A stretch of 64,000 bases of DNA from Ammoniphilus oxalaticus (GCF_003609605.1 NZ_MCHY01000006.1:124001-188000), one strand, 5' to 3'; counted from the first letter of the stretch, positions 36,111 to 46,327 are shown. Numbers and translations: made by a program. Notes: generated from the sequence alone by a model not told the origin.

Positions 36111-36644
36111 ATGATGAAACGCTCAAGAACATTGCTGCGTTCGGCCATATTAGGAATCATTTTTATTGGGATTGGGGTTGCTATTTTTAACGCCTTTATT
36201 AAAGATACAACGGTTGTTAAAACAGGTGAACCCGCGCCAGATTTCGTGCTTCCGATGTTAGATGGAGAGACCTTTCAATTGAGTGATTATAAAGGACAAG
36301 GCGTCGTTCTAAATTTCTGGGGAAGTTGGTGCGACCCATGCGAAGATGAAATGCCAGATCTGAACCGAGCTTATGAAGCTTATAAAGAGCGAGGGGTGAC
36401 GGTCATTGCCCTGAATATTGGCGAACCAGAAGTCGTCGTCAAGCCGTTTCGAGATCAATACCAACTTGATTTTCCAATTTTAATGGATCGCAAGAAGGAA
36501 ATTTCTAACAACGTCTATAAAATTGGTCCCATTCCAACGACCTATTTTATTGATCAGCATGGAACCGTTCAAAAGAAAATTGTTGGCGGTCCGATGTCTG
36601 AGCAAACCATCCTGGAGAACATGAAGCAAATTATGCCGGAATAG
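36111..36644 (+). CDS. resA: Thiol-disulfide oxidoreductase ResA
   Basis: A membrane-anchored extracytoplasmic thioredoxin-like protein that reduces apocytochrome c cysteines before haem attachment. Residues 12-30 are the membrane anchor; the active site is W-C74-D-P-C77 (B. subtilis ResA has CEPC). The cis-proline motif GPIPTTYFID is near residue 142. 177 residues, normal length. First gene of resABCDE. Confidence 0.95.
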   Translation: MMKRSRTLLRSAILGIIFIGIGVAIFNAFIKDTTVVKTGEPAPDFVLPMLDGETFQLSDYKGQGVVLNFWGSWCDPCEDEMPDLNRAYEAYKERGVTVIALNIGEPEVVVKPFRDQYQLDFPILMDRKKEISNNVYKIGPIPTTYFIDQHGTVQKKIVGGPMSEQTILENMKQIMPE

Positions 36645-36656
36645 AGGTGATATCGC

Positions 36657-38285
36657 TTGGAAAATGTGAAGTGTGAGTGCGGGCACGTTAGTCCCGTTGG
36701 AACCGCGCTCTGCGAAGCTTGTGGGAATCCGATAAGTGAGGAAGTGGCGAAGGATTCTGCCCCGATTGATATGAGGTATGAAGGTGTCGCCCGCCGCTCG
36801 CAAACGTATAATCGAACAGTAATTGATAAAATATGGAATTTCTTTTCTTCCGTAAAAATTGCGGTCTATATGATTATTGTGGCGTTGCTCGCCTCGATTT
36901 TAGGCACTGTTTTTCCGCAGGAGATGTATATTCCTGTGCCCAGACCCGCTCGCTTTTATTACGAGGAAGCCTATGGATTAGCAGGCAAAATCTATTATAT
37001 GCTCGGTTTTCATAATCTATACACGTCATGGTGGTATGTGTTGCTCTTGTTAGCGATCGGGATCTCCCTTGTCGTCTGCAGTATTGACCGTGTGATTCCG
37101 CTCTACAAGGCGTTAAACAAACAGCGCGTCAAACATAGCGTCAACTTTTTAACGCGTCAACGCTTAATGACGACATTAGAAGCAACGCAAGATTGGGAAG
37201 CTTCAAAACTAGGTGAACTGGAAACACTGTTGAAAAAGCGCCGTTATCGGATCCGACGCGATGGACAAGCTTTGCTTGCGGAGAAATATCGCTTTAGTCG
37301 CTGGGGACCGTATGTGAATCATATCGGACTGATTATCTTTTTGATCGCTGTTTTGATGCGTCTGATTCCCGGCTGGCATCTGGATGAATATATTTGGGTG
37401 CGCGATGGGGAAACAAGGCAAGTGCCCGACACCGAATTTTATGTTAAAAACGAAGCGTTCACCGTCGAATATTATCAGGAAGATGAATTTCCAGAAGATA
37501 TCGGGTTGAGTGAGGGAGATTTAATTGTTAAGGAATATCGAACAAAGGCGATTTTGTATGAAAACTTGAACGCGGAGCTAGCTGGGGCGGAGCCAGACCT
37601 GAAGGAAGTGCATCGCCATGATATCATTGTGAATCATCCTTTACATTATAAAGATTTAATGCTGTTTCAATCGGGCCAAAAACCGAACAGTTTGTCCGCG
37701 CTCAATATGAGCTTGGTGAAAGAAAAGACCGGCGAGCAAGTTGGCGCGTTTAAAATTGACCTATATGAACCAGAGGATGTTTATGTAATTGATGATCAAG
37801 TCAAAATTGAAGTGTTAAAATATTATCCGGATTTCGAGTTGGACAAAAACAAACAACCATCAACGAAGACGCCCAATCCGGAAAACCCGGCATTTATTTT
37901 AAATGTCATTTCTCCAGAGAATCCAAAAGGTGAAAAATCGTGGTTATTCTTAGGGTCTTACATCCCAGCTCCTGAGACGGAAAATCTATACGGATTTCAG
38001 TTTGGTATGCCAGACCTAACGAACATAACGGGTTTGATGGTCCGCAAAGACAAAAGCTTACCGTACATCTACTTTGGATTTTCGATTACAATGATTGGGC
38101 TTGTGATGGGTTTTTACTGGCAGCATCGTCGCATTTGGATTCAGACAGAAGGATCGACGGTTTATTATGCGGGTCATACGAATAAAAACTGGTTTGGCTT
38201 AAAGAAAGAGATGGAAGATGTGATGAAACGCGCAGACCTTGCCATCGAACTAGAAGATCAAGGGAAGGGAGGTAAATCGTCATGA
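36657..38285 (+). CDS. resB: Cytochrome c biogenesis protein ResB (Ccs1) with N-terminal zinc ribbon
   Basis: A 542-residue membrane protein that with ResC delivers and attaches haem to c-type cytochromes. Start is TTG after AGAGGTGAT. Residues 5-23 carry a CxC...CEAC zinc-ribbon motif not found in B. subtilis ResB. Membrane segments lie near residues 65-85, 125-145, 220-240 and 470-490, with a large external domain between the last two. The stop overlaps the resC start. Confidence 0.92.
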   Translation: MENVKCECGHVSPVGTALCEACGNPISEEVAKDSAPIDMRYEGVARRSQTYNRTVIDKIWNFFSSVKIAVYMIIVALLASILGTVFPQEMYIPVPRPARFYYEEAYGLAGKIYYMLGFHNLYTSWWYVLLLLAIGISLVVCSIDRVIPLYKALNKQRVKHSVNFLTRQRLMTTLEATQDWEASKLGELETLLKKRRYRIRRDGQALLAEKYRFSRWGPYVNHIGLIIFLIAVLMRLIPGWHLDEYIWVRDGETRQVPDTEFYVKNEAFTVEYYQEDEFPEDIGLSEGDLIVKEYRTKAILYENLNAELAGAEPDLKEVHRHDIIVNHPLHYKDLMLFQSGQKPNSLSALNMSLVKEKTGEQVGAFKIDLYEPEDVYVIDDQVKIEVLKYYPDFELDKNKQPSTKTPNPENPAFILNVISPENPKGEKSWLFLGSYIPAPETENLYGFQFGMPDLTNITGLMVRKDKSLPYIYFGFSITMIGLVMGFYWQHRRIWIQTEGSTVYYAGHTNKNWFGLKKEMEDVMKRADLAIELEDQGKGGKSS

Positions 38286-39481
38286 TTGCCTTAAGCAGTA
38301 ATTTTTTGTTAGCTGCATTTATTAGCTATGTTGTTTCAACGATTACATTCTTTGTTTCAGCTGCGGGGAACCGACGGAAAGACCGTAGTCCCGAAGATAC
38401 GCGGGCGATTCGCTGGGGTTGGATCGGTTTTTGGATCGCGGCTATTGGTTTTTTGTTTCAAACGGCTTTTATTTTTACAAGGTGGTATGCGGGGGGCCAT
38501 TTCCCGACGAGTAATATGTTTGAATTTATGGCCTTCCTCGCTTATTCGATCATTGTCGCTTTTCTTGTTATTTTTCTCGTTTACCGCGTGTCGGTGCTGG
38601 GGATTTTTGCAATGCCAATCGGGGTGATTATGCTCGCCTACGCATCGGTGTTTCCACGTGAGATCGCGCCGTTGATTCCTGCTTTAAAAAGCTATTGGTT
38701 ACAAATCCACGTGACGGTAGCCGCCCTGGGCGAGGGAGCCTTTGCCGTTGGTTTTGCGGCGGGATTGATGTATTTAGTGCGCACGGTGAATCAAAAGGAA
38801 AACAAGCGAGACGCGAAATGGTTGGAGGCCGTGCTATGCATGATGTTAATGCTCATTGGCTTCATTATTGCGACAACGACCTTTAGTTCGTTGGGTTATC
38901 AGGCTCAGTTTAAGATGACGGTCGATGGAGCGCCATCGCAGGTTGTGTATGAAATGCCAGCGATTGCGGGGCCGCAGAATGGTGAGTTGCTCACCGAAGG
39001 TAAAATGCAGCCCTGGTTTGAAGCGCCAGGCTGGATGCAGGGAGTTAACGCGGCAAGAAAGCTAAATACGATTATCTGGTCAATGGCGAGCGGACTGGTA
39101 TTATATGGATTGATTCGGCTCGTTTTCCGCAAGCGATTGGGTGAAATTTTTGCTCCGATGGTGCGCGATCTAGATCCGGATACGATCGATGAAATCAGTT
39201 ACCGCGCGATTGCAATCGGATTCCCTATTTTTACGCTCGGCGCGCTCGTGTTTGCGATGATTTGGGCGGCGGAGGCGTGGGGCCGATTCTGGGGTTGGGA
39301 CCCGAAAGAAGTGTGGGCTTTAATTACGTGGCTATTTTATTCCGCTTACTTGCACCTGCGGCTGTCGAGGGGCTGGCAAGGAAGAAAGTCGGCCTGGATG
39401 TCAGTTATTGGGTTCATTGTCGTCATGATTACGCTCGTATTTGTTAACCTCGTGATCGTCGGACTACATTCATATGCATAA
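38282..39481 (+). CDS. resC: Cytochrome c biogenesis protein ResC (CcsA/CcsB)
   Basis: A 399-residue haem-handling membrane protein. The WWD signature is visible as WGRFWGWDPKEVWAL near residue 338, and conserved histidines flank it (QIHVTVA, LHLRLS, GLHSY). About eight membrane segments. The ATG overlaps the resB stop by four bases. Forms the haem channel and synthetase with ResB. Confidence 0.93.
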   Translation: MIALSSNFLLAAFISYVVSTITFFVSAAGNRRKDRSPEDTRAIRWGWIGFWIAAIGFLFQTAFIFTRWYAGGHFPTSNMFEFMAFLAYSIIVAFLVIFLVYRVSVLGIFAMPIGVIMLAYASVFPREIAPLIPALKSYWLQIHVTVAALGEGAFAVGFAAGLMYLVRTVNQKENKRDAKWLEAVLCMMLMLIGFIIATTTFSSLGYQAQFKMTVDGAPSQVVYEMPAIAGPQNGELLTEGKMQPWFEAPGWMQGVNAARKLNTIIWSMASGLVLYGLIRLVFRKRLGEIFAPMVRDLDPDTIDEISYRAIAIGFPIFTLGALVFAMIWAAEAWGRFWGWDPKEVWALITWLFYSAYLHLRLSRGWQGRKSAWMSVIGFIVVMITLVFVNLVIVGLHSYA

Positions 39482-39495
39482 GGAGGTCTAAGTAA

Positions 39496-40224
39496 ATGGC
39501 TCAAGAGGTTCAGGAGCAACCGCAGAGCATTCTTGTTGTCGATGACGAAGAACGTATTCGTCGTTTGTTAAGAATGTATCTTGAAAGAGAAGATTATATT
39601 GTTGATGAAGCGGAAGATGGAGAAACCGCTTTAGAATTGGCGTTAGCCAATGATTATGACTTAATCTTACTTGATTTAATGTTGCCCGGTATTGATGGAA
39701 TGGAAGTGTGCAATCAATTAAGGGAAACGAAAACGACACCTGTCATTATGTTGACGGCAAAAGGGGAAGAAACGAACCGTATTCAAGGTTTTGAAGCGGG
39801 CACGGATGACTATGTAGTCAAACCGTTTAGCCCGCGGGAAGTTGTCTTCCGTGTTAAAGCGCTATTGCGTCGTTCTTCAACGGCAGCTTTCTTAGCAAAG
39901 GAAAGCGCGCCGCAAAACGTGATTGTATTTTCAAATCTAACGATTGACAACGACGCCCACCGGGTGTCGACGAACGGCTCAGAAGTCAATTTAACGCCAA
40001 AAGAATATGAATTATTATTTTACTTGGCTCAAAACCCTGATAAAGTATTTTCGCGCGAAGATTTACTGCGCGACGTGTGGCATTATGAGTTCTTTGGCGA
40101 TCTGCGTACGGTTGACACACACATCAAACGTTTACGGGAGAAATTAAATCGGGTCAATCCCGACGCGGCTGAAATGATTGCCACGGTGTGGGGAATTGGA
40201 TATAAACTTGAGGTGCCAAAATAG
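39496..40224 (+). CDS. resD: Response regulator ResD
   Basis: OmpR-type regulator, 242 residues, controlling aerobic and anaerobic respiration genes. The receiver domain has the acidic pocket DDEE, phosphorylated aspartate in LILLDLMLPG (about D57) and the late lysine in VVKPFSPRE. The C-terminal winged helix includes VDTHIKRLREKL. The stop overlaps the resE GTG by one base. Confidence 0.95.
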   Translation: MAQEVQEQPQSILVVDDEERIRRLLRMYLEREDYIVDEAEDGETALELALANDYDLILLDLMLPGIDGMEVCNQLRETKTTPVIMLTAKGEETNRIQGFEAGTDDYVVKPFSPREVVFRVKALLRRSSTAAFLAKESAPQNVIVFSNLTIDNDAHRVSTNGSEVNLTPKEYELLFYLAQNPDKVFSREDLLRDVWHYEFFGDLRTVDTHIKRLREKLNRVNPDAAEMIATVWGIGYKLEVPK

Positions 40225-42035
40225 TGTTTTGGAATAGTGTAGTAGGAAAACTTTGGATCACGATTATAGGCTTAGTGGCGGTGGTTCTTGCGCTGCTGAG
40301 CCTATTGCTCGTTCAATTTTTGGACCGTTTTTACATACAAGAAAGTTCAGACAATCTTCAGCAACTCGCAGTAAAAATTGCGGAAGTCATTGAAACCCAT
40401 CCTGATCGAGAGCATGTCGAAACCGCCCGCGATCTGTTGCGAGCGTATCAGATGAACATGATAGTAACAGGCTTGGAAGGGATCGAAGGGGTGGAGGCAA
40501 TCGGCGGATCACTGTTAGTCGATCCGGCGTTGATTATTGACAACCCGCATCTTAAAGCATCTGAACGGGGCCAAGTTGGACTCGTTCGCTCTCGCTTCCC
40601 TATATACATCCCGGAAAATGAGCAGACTCAAATGAAGGATCTGTTAGCCGTGTCTGTTCCATTGCGCGTATCTGATGAGGTCGGTGGCTCAATCTATTTG
40701 TATCAAGTTTTGGATGAACTCTCAGAAACTACGAGAGAGACGACTATCTACATCTTGTACGCGGCTGCGATTGGGATTATTCTAGCGACGATCTTTGCCT
40801 TTTTCCTATCCACTCGGATAACGAACCCGTTGCGTCAGATGAAAAAAGCGGCGGATTCTTTTGCGCAAGGGGACTTTACGACCGAAATATCGATTCGCAG
40901 TAAGGATGAGATTGGAAACTTAGCATCGACGTTTAATCATATGGCAAAGCAGCTTGATGAAGTGATCCATGCTTTATCGCGAGAAAAAGAACAGCTGTCC
41001 AGTGTGCTGCGCAGTATGGTTGACGGGGTAATCACTGTGGATGACAAAGGCAACATCATGATCGCCAATCCGCCAGCAGAGGAGATGATGAAGGCGGTCA
41101 TGTTCGAACAATCAGGTTTGGAATGGAGCGGAGCGGAATCCTCCTTTGTTGGCAGCAATCTGCCAGAACCGTTCGCTAGTTTTAGCTGTGAAGTGATGAA
41201 AAAAGAGATGGAAACCGTGACCGATATTACATCCCAAGGTCGCACCTGGTCTGTTGTGATGGCTCCGCTCTACAATAAAAATCAAGTCCGCGGGGCGGTT
41301 GCTGTGTTGCGTGAAATGACGAAAGAACGTCAACTTGATAAACTGCGCAAAGATTTCGTATCCAATGTGTCTCACGAGTTAAGAACGCCGTTGGCGATGC
41401 TGCAAGGATACAGTGAAGCGATTATCGACGACATTGCGACGGACCCTGAGGAGACCAAAGAGTTGGTCCAGATTATTTACGAAGAATCGGTGCGGATGAC
41501 ACGGTTGGTTAATGACCTGCTCGATCTCGGCAGAATGGAATCCGGGTTTATTGAATTAAATAAGACTGAAGTGTCGTTGATTCCGTTGGTCGATAAAATT
41601 ATCAAGAAATTTTCTGTCGTCGGCAATGAGCAACAAATTTCTGTTCGAGCTGAAACAACGCTGAACCCTGGAGATCATTTTTTACTGGATCCTGATCGAA
41701 TTGAACAAGTATTTACGAACTTGATTGATAACGCCTTTCGTCACACAGAGGCAAATGGACAAGTGATCCTATCCGTCGCTTTAAAAGAGCAAGGGTTGTT
41801 TGTTGATGTGAAAGATACGGGGAGTGGAATTCCCGAAGAAGATTTGCCGTTTGTGTTCGAACGATTTTATAAAGCGGATAAAGCAAGAACGCGCGGTCAA
41901 TCAGGAACGGGACTGGGGCTGTCGATTGTGCGTCAGATTGTGCAAGCGCACGGCGGACAAATCGCGGCTCATTCTAAACTAGGAGAAGGGACCACCTTTT
42001 CTATTCACATTCCTAAAAATCATCTGCCGACATAG
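40224..42035 (+). CDS. resE: Sensor histidine kinase ResE
   Basis: A 603-residue membrane kinase. Two membrane segments (about residues 8-30 and 172-193) bracket an extracellular sensor domain; HAMP (195-250), PAS (about 262-370), HisKA with SNVSHELRTPLAML, and HATPase with N box IDNAFRH, G1 DTGSGIP and GTGLGLSI follow. Start is GTG overlapping the resD stop. Redox/NO sensing is inferred from B. subtilis. Confidence 0.94.
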   Translation: MFWNSVVGKLWITIIGLVAVVLALLSLLLVQFLDRFYIQESSDNLQQLAVKIAEVIETHPDREHVETARDLLRAYQMNMIVTGLEGIEGVEAIGGSLLVDPALIIDNPHLKASERGQVGLVRSRFPIYIPENEQTQMKDLLAVSVPLRVSDEVGGSIYLYQVLDELSETTRETTIYILYAAAIGIILATIFAFFLSTRITNPLRQMKKAADSFAQGDFTTEISIRSKDEIGNLASTFNHMAKQLDEVIHALSREKEQLSSVLRSMVDGVITVDDKGNIMIANPPAEEMMKAVMFEQSGLEWSGAESSFVGSNLPEPFASFSCEVMKKEMETVTDITSQGRTWSVVMAPLYNKNQVRGAVAVLREMTKERQLDKLRKDFVSNVSHELRTPLAMLQGYSEAIIDDIATDPEETKELVQIIYEESVRMTRLVNDLLDLGRMESGFIELNKTEVSLIPLVDKIIKKFSVVGNEQQISVRAETTLNPGDHFLLDPDRIEQVFTNLIDNAFRHTEANGQVILSVALKEQGLFVDVKDTGSGIPEEDLPFVFERFYKADKARTRGQSGTGLGLSIVRQIVQAHGGQIAAHSKLGEGTTFSIHIPKNHLPT

Positions 42036-42086
42036 AGAACAGGCTATGTTACAATATGTATTAAGAGAAGGAACGGGAGGCAAACA

Positions 42087-43232
42087 ATGGTTTCAATGAT
42101 ATTATTTGATGTAGACGGCGTATTATTAAGCGAGGAGCGTTATTTCGACGCGACAGCATTAACCTTGTGGGAAATGTTGTTTAGCCCGACTTACCTTGGC
42201 TTGCCTGGTGAGCCGTTCGAGACGCAACCAAGCGAGGATACGATACGGGCCATCCGCAAAAAAGTGTTTGTCGATGATCAAATTTTAGATCTGATGAAAA
42301 ATCGCGGGATTAATTCCAATTGGGATATGGTCTATCTTTCTTTCGCCCATCAATTGCTTTGTATTTTAGAACAGTTGTTGCCAGCCCATCGGGAGGAAGT
42401 TACAGACATCATCCAGCGAGAAATCACGTATGATTCATTAAGGCGGATTGCTGGCTTGCTCAAAGATCAGCGGGTTGAAATAGAGTATGAACGGTTTTTG
42501 ACAGACTTCGGCCAGAGCGCTGTTGAAAAGCAGGATTTGCTGTTATACTTAAACGACTTGGTGTTGAGCAAGTTGCAAGTAGAGACCCATCTATTTGGGG
42601 CAACCAGTTCCCTTTGGCAGCTTTGCCAGGAAACATTTCAAGAATGGTATTTAGGCGATGAATTAGTGGTGGACAATATCGGTCGGGCTCCGACCCAGCA
42701 GGGGAAACGCGGATTTTTGAGTGACGAAATCCCGATTGTTGCTCCGCAGGAGATGGCAGCCACATTATCAGCGTTGCAAGAAAAAGGGATCACACTAGGG
42801 ATTGGAACCGGGCGACCGACTGTAGAAACGATGATCCCTTTGCAAGAGATGGGTTTGCTCGATTATTTCGAAGCGGACCGCATCGTTACAGCGAGTCACG
42901 TGTTAAACGCAGAAAGGGAACGTCCTGAATATGCTCCTCTTTCAAAGCCGCAACCTTTTTGCTACATTAAAGGTTGGTTAGGGATGCAAGCGACGACACA
43001 ACAATGTATGGAGACACCCTTACCGATCATCGACGTAGCGGAAACACTGCTAATCGTCGGAGATTCCGTCGCTGACTTGATGGCCGCGCAACGTATTGGG
43101 TGCCGATTTGCCGCCGTTTTGACGGGATTGAGCGGGCAAGCCGCAAGGGCTCAGTTTGAGGAGCTCGGAGCCGATTATATCTTAGACGACATGCGTCAAG
43201 TTGTAGAAATAGTTGGCGAGGAGCAAAACTAG
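42087..43232 (+). CDS. HAD-superfamily hydrolase
   Basis: A 381-residue cytoplasmic protein. HAD motif I is FDVDGVLL at residues 7-14 (nucleophile D8), motif II GIGTGRPT near 240, the lysine near 290, and motif IV VGDSVADLMAA near 330. It is longer than ordinary phosphoglycolate phosphatase-like HADs because of a large helical insertion (about residues 40-220) after motif I, which probably sets substrate choice. Substrate unknown. It has GGGAGG before the ATG and follows resE by 51 bp. Confidence 0.82.
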   Translation: MVSMILFDVDGVLLSEERYFDATALTLWEMLFSPTYLGLPGEPFETQPSEDTIRAIRKKVFVDDQILDLMKNRGINSNWDMVYLSFAHQLLCILEQLLPAHREEVTDIIQREITYDSLRRIAGLLKDQRVEIEYERFLTDFGQSAVEKQDLLLYLNDLVLSKLQVETHLFGATSSLWQLCQETFQEWYLGDELVVDNIGRAPTQQGKRGFLSDEIPIVAPQEMAATLSALQEKGITLGIGTGRPTVETMIPLQEMGLLDYFEADRIVTASHVLNAERERPEYAPLSKPQPFCYIKGWLGMQATTQQCMETPLPIIDVAETLLIVGDSVADLMAAQRIGCRFAAVLTGLSGQAARAQFEELGADYILDDMRQVVEIVGEEQN

Positions 43233-43296
43233 AGGCGGTGTACGTAATCGTGAATCCTTACATATAAATAGAAAAGTATGAAGGGATGGATGCCCA

Positions 43297-43608
43297 GTGA
43301 AAAAATTAAGCTTACACATTATACGACCAGTGCGTAATCCTTTCTATCAAGTAACGTGGGAAATGCGGGATGAAAAATTCATCGATGAAAAATTTATCAA
43401 GGATGAATACCGCATTGTTTGGGAGGAAGCCGAAGCGTTCGGGATGTCCTTTACGGTTGAAGAACGTGTCGATATTTTGAAAAGCATGAAATGTGTCGCC
43501 TGTATGTTGTGGGGCGGGATTTATTACTTTTACTGTCGAGATGCTGGCGTCTATTGGGAAGAACTGGCCAACATTTTGGACCGTAAACAAAAAGAAGAAG
43601 ATGAATGA
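43297..43608 (+). CDS. Conserved hypothetical protein, 103 aa
   Basis: Not recognised. A soluble protein rich in aromatic and acidic residues, starting at GTG with AAGGGATGG some ten bases upstream. A CVAC pair near residues 68-71 and a nearby cysteine in YCRD might bind metal, but there is no full motif. It follows the HAD gene by 64 bp and is closed by a terminator. Confidence 0.7.
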   Translation: MKKLSLHIIRPVRNPFYQVTWEMRDEKFIDEKFIKDEYRIVWEEAEAFGMSFTVEERVDILKSMKCVACMLWGGIYYFYCRDAGVYWEELANILDRKQKEEDE

Positions 43609-43616
43609 GCCGGCGT

Positions 43617-43656
43617 AACAGGCGCGGAAAGCGAAATGTTTTCTGCGCCTGTTTTT
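43617..43656 (+). terminator. Rho-independent terminator
   Basis: AACAGGCGC pairs with GCGCCTGTT, followed by TTTG and further Ts. Confidence 0.88.
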
Positions 43657-43758
43657 GTTTCGGCGCAAGGCAGATGGGCGGCGGAGGAGAGCGGAGGGCG
43701 AGAAATTTGTATTCATCGTAATATCATTCATCTACACCCAACTCATTCGGCGCAAACG

Positions 43759-43797
43759 TAAAAAAGGTCCTCATTTTAAATGAGAACCTTTTTGTTT
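43759..43797 (-). terminator. Terminator of serA
   Basis: On the minus strand AAAAAGGTTCTCATTT pairs with AAATGAGGACCTTTTTT; it directly follows the serA stop and looks usable from both sides. Confidence 0.9.
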
Positions 43798-45387
43798 TTA
43801 CTGAGTCAAGTCGATTTCCCTTACGCTTATGATTTCAGATAGATCATTCAATTGATCGAGCACTTGCGCGGAAACTTGGCGGTCGATTTCGAGGACCATG
43901 ATGGCCCGCCCTCCTACGTTGCGCCGTCCGACTTGCATGGTGGCAATGTTGATATCATTGTTACCGAGCAAGGCGCCGACGTTACCAATCGCGCCGGGGC
44001 GATCATGATGATGAATCAAGATGAGATGCCCTTTTGGCTGAATGTCGATGCGGTATTCGTCTAATTTAACAATGCGAGATCCGTATCCATTTATCATCGT
44101 TCCCGCGATTCTGTTTTCGTCTTGATTTGTCTTAAGGGTGACCGTGATCAAGTTGGTGAAACCTCGATTAGCAGGTGATTTTTGCTCTGTAAACGAGATG
44201 CCTCGGCTTTTAGCTAGATGGGGAGCATTCACATAGTTGACGCCTGCGCCGAGATGGTGGGAGAGTATCCCTTTTAAAACAGAGCGGGAGAGCGAAGATG
44301 TATCGAATTCCGTTAGTTCGCCCGAATACGTGACCCGCGCCTCTTGTAAACCACCGCTTGCCGTTTGGGCGACAAACTTTCCTAAGCTCTCACTTAAATT
44401 AAAGTAGGGCTCGAGCTTTTCCCGAATGTTAAGTGGGATGGACGGTAAATTAACCGCATTTTTAAACGGCTCATTGCGCAAAACATGCAGGATTTCCTCT
44501 GATACGGCGAACGCCACATTTTCTTGCGCTTCAATGGTAGAAGCCCCTAAATGAGGGGTGACGATCACATGTGGATGATCGAGTAGCGGATTGTTAATAG
44601 GCGGCTCCACTTCAAAGACATCGAGCGCGGCGCCGGCCACCTTTTCCATCTGTAGCGCTTCAAGCAAAGCTCGTTCGTCGATGATCCCGCCGCGGGCGCA
44701 ATTGATGATCCGCGCCCCTTGTTTCATCAATTCAAATTCGCGGGAACTAATTAAGTGTCTCGTCTCTTTCGTTAAAGGCGTGTGAACAGTAATAAAATCG
44801 GATTGGCGGACTAGCTCATCAATTGTTGCCGCCTGCACTCCTAAATTTTTAGCCCGCTCTTCGGTAAGAAAAGGATCATAGGCGACCACTTGCATATTGA
44901 ATGCCTTTGCTCGCTTAGCTATTTCCGCGCCGATCCGACCAAGTCCGATGATGCCTAACACTTTTTGATTGAGCTCAACCCCGATAAAACTTTTACGATC
45001 CCATTCGCTCTGCATCATCGAAAAGTAAGCGTGGGGGATGCGGCGGGCCAAAGCGATCATCATCGCAAAAGAGTGTTCGGCGGTGGAAATTGTGTTTCCG
45101 TCGGGGGCGTTCAACACGATGATCCCTTTTTGCGTCGCTGCGGGAAGATCAATGTTATCCACACCGACACCGGCCCGCCCAATCGCTTTTAGGCGAGTTG
45201 CCGCTTCAATCACTGCTGCTGTTACTTCGGTTTGACTGCGGACGAGCAGAGCGTCATATTCAGAAATGGTCTCGATCAATTCTTGTTCAGACAAACCGAT
45301 CTTTTGATCGACTTGAACATCTTGGGCTTCGATCAATTTTTGCAGACCCCATTCGCTAAGCGGGTCGCTTACGAGCACTTTAAACAT
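43798..45387 (-). CDS. serA: D-3-phosphoglycerate dehydrogenase
   Basis: First step of serine synthesis, oxidising 3-phosphoglycerate with NAD. The 529-residue product has a split catalytic domain, a Rossmann fold with [16 protein letters not shown] near residue 143, the catalytic arginine in NCARGGIID (about 233), the E in FEVEPP (about 262) and HLGAST (catalytic histidine about 281). An ASB domain and a C-terminal ACT domain (from about 455, [12 protein letters not shown]) follow and may mediate allosteric control. A leader with a T-box-like antiterminator precedes it. Confidence 0.97.
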   Translation of the reverse strand: MFKVLVSDPLSEWGLQKLIEAQDVQVDQKIGLSEQELIETISEYDALLVRSQTEVTAAVIEAATRLKAIGRAGVGVDNIDLPAATQKGIIVLNAPDGNTISTAEHSFAMMIALARRIPHAYFSMMQSEWDRKSFIGVELNQKVLGIIGLGRIGAEIAKRAKAFNMQVVAYDPFLTEERAKNLGVQAATIDELVRQSDFITVHTPLTKETRHLISSREFELMKQGARIINCARGGIIDERALLEALQMEKVAGAALDVFEVEPPINNPLLDHPHVIVTPHLGASTIEAQENVAFAVSEEILHVLRNEPFKNAVNLPSIPLNIREKLEPYFNLSESLGKFVAQTASGGLQEARVTYSGELTEFDTSSLSRSVLKGILSHHLGAGVNYVNAPHLAKSRGISFTEQKSPANRGFTNLITVTLKTNQDENRIAGTMINGYGSRIVKLDEYRIDIQPKGHLILIHHHDRPGAIGNVGALLGNNDINIATMQVGRRNVGGRAIMVLEIDRQVSAQVLDQLNDLSEIISVREIDLTQ

Positions 45388-45470
45388 GGCCTCTCTCCTC
45401 TTTTAGACGATGTAAATGTGGCGAGCGACATAGATAATAAGTATTTAAGATAGTAGTTGATTTAAAAAAG

Positions 45471-45701
45471 CCTCCCATCCTCTCCGCGGCAAACGTATTG
45501 CAGCAAAGGGACGGAGAGGTTTTTTAAAAGAATGACTCCGTGATCCCACCCTTGTTTAGCGCGAGGCGCAGCTGGAAAGTTAAAAGCGCGTTCTGTTTAT
45601 CGAGAAAATCATCAGTTGGCGGCAATCACAGACTCCTAGAAAATTTTATCCGTTAACGATCTTGGTCATCGTCTTGTCACTATTGGTAAAGTGTATATAT
45701 G
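45471..45701 (-). promoter_or_regulatory. T-box-like leader of serA with antiterminator and terminator
   Basis: On the minus strand AGGGTGGGATCACGG (45552-45538) matches the T-box consensus AGGGTGGNACCGCGG at all but two positions. AAGGG and CCCTT form helix A1, ACGGAG and CTCCGT form helix A2, and between them on the 5' side lies the seven-base bulge UGGGAUC, the canonical antiterminator shape. The competing terminator pairs CCTCTCCG with CGGAGAGG (45519-45479) and ends in a T-run (45469-45464). Stem I and the specifier codon were not resolved, so the tRNA is unknown. Confidence 0.6.
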
Positions 45702-45707
45702 GTTACT

Positions 45708-45736
45708 AATTTATCACGCGTCAAAGGGAGCGTCAA
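45708..45736 (-). promoter_or_regulatory. Promoter of the serA leader
   Basis: On the minus strand TTGACG (45736-45731) and TAAATT (45713-45708) with a 17-bp spacer, placing the transcript start near 45701. Confidence 0.55.
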
Positions 45737-45982
45737 GAGGATTCATTCGCGTTGTTGAAAGGATGAGCCCCCAACGGATTCAGGGGAAAGTGGAGCGAGG
45801 AAAGGGGACCGTGAAGGCCCTGTTTGCCCGCGGGCTTATTCATAAAATCCAGGTGTACGATTAGTCTCCAACAGCTTGCCTCATATTTGGGTGTGCCGCT
45901 TTAACGTTTCCCAAAACGCAACGGACGCTTCAATATGTTACAATAAAACGAAATGTTTTTTTAAAAGAAGGAGATTGAAGCC

Positions 45983-46327
45983 ATGGAATCACACAATATC
46001 AGCGCGTCCGATTTTGTTGCGCTTTACAAAAAAGACGGATTAAAGCAGTCTAAAATTATCGACGTGCGTGAACAGCATGAGTGGGATATGATTCATCTCG
46101 AGCAAGCTTGCTTAATTCCGATGAATACGATTCCTGAAAATCTGGAACAATTGTCCAAAGAGCAGGATTTATATATTGTTTGCGCCCACGGAGTGAGAAG
46201 CTTGCATGTGACGAACTATCTCGTTCATCTTGGCTATGCTCGAACAATTAATGTGGAAGGTGGGATGGCAGCGATCGCGATGTTGTTGGAGCAAAACGAC
46301 GCTGAAAGCGCGGAAGAACAAGAATGA
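45983..46327 (+). CDS. Single-domain rhodanese
   Basis: A 114-residue cytoplasmic sulfurtransferase with IIDVREQHEWD and the active-site loop CAHGVRS (C67). Donor and acceptor are unknown. AAGGAG lies before the ATG. The stop overlaps the start of the DUF92 gene (ATGATG), so the two are coupled. It is distinct from the rhodanese domains of the sulfur operon at 27.5-29.2 kb. Confidence 0.87.
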   Translation: MESHNISASDFVALYKKDGLKQSKIIDVREQHEWDMIHLEQACLIPMNTIPENLEQLSKEQDLYIVCAHGVRSLHVTNYLVHLGYARTINVEGGMAAIAMLLEQNDAESAEEQE

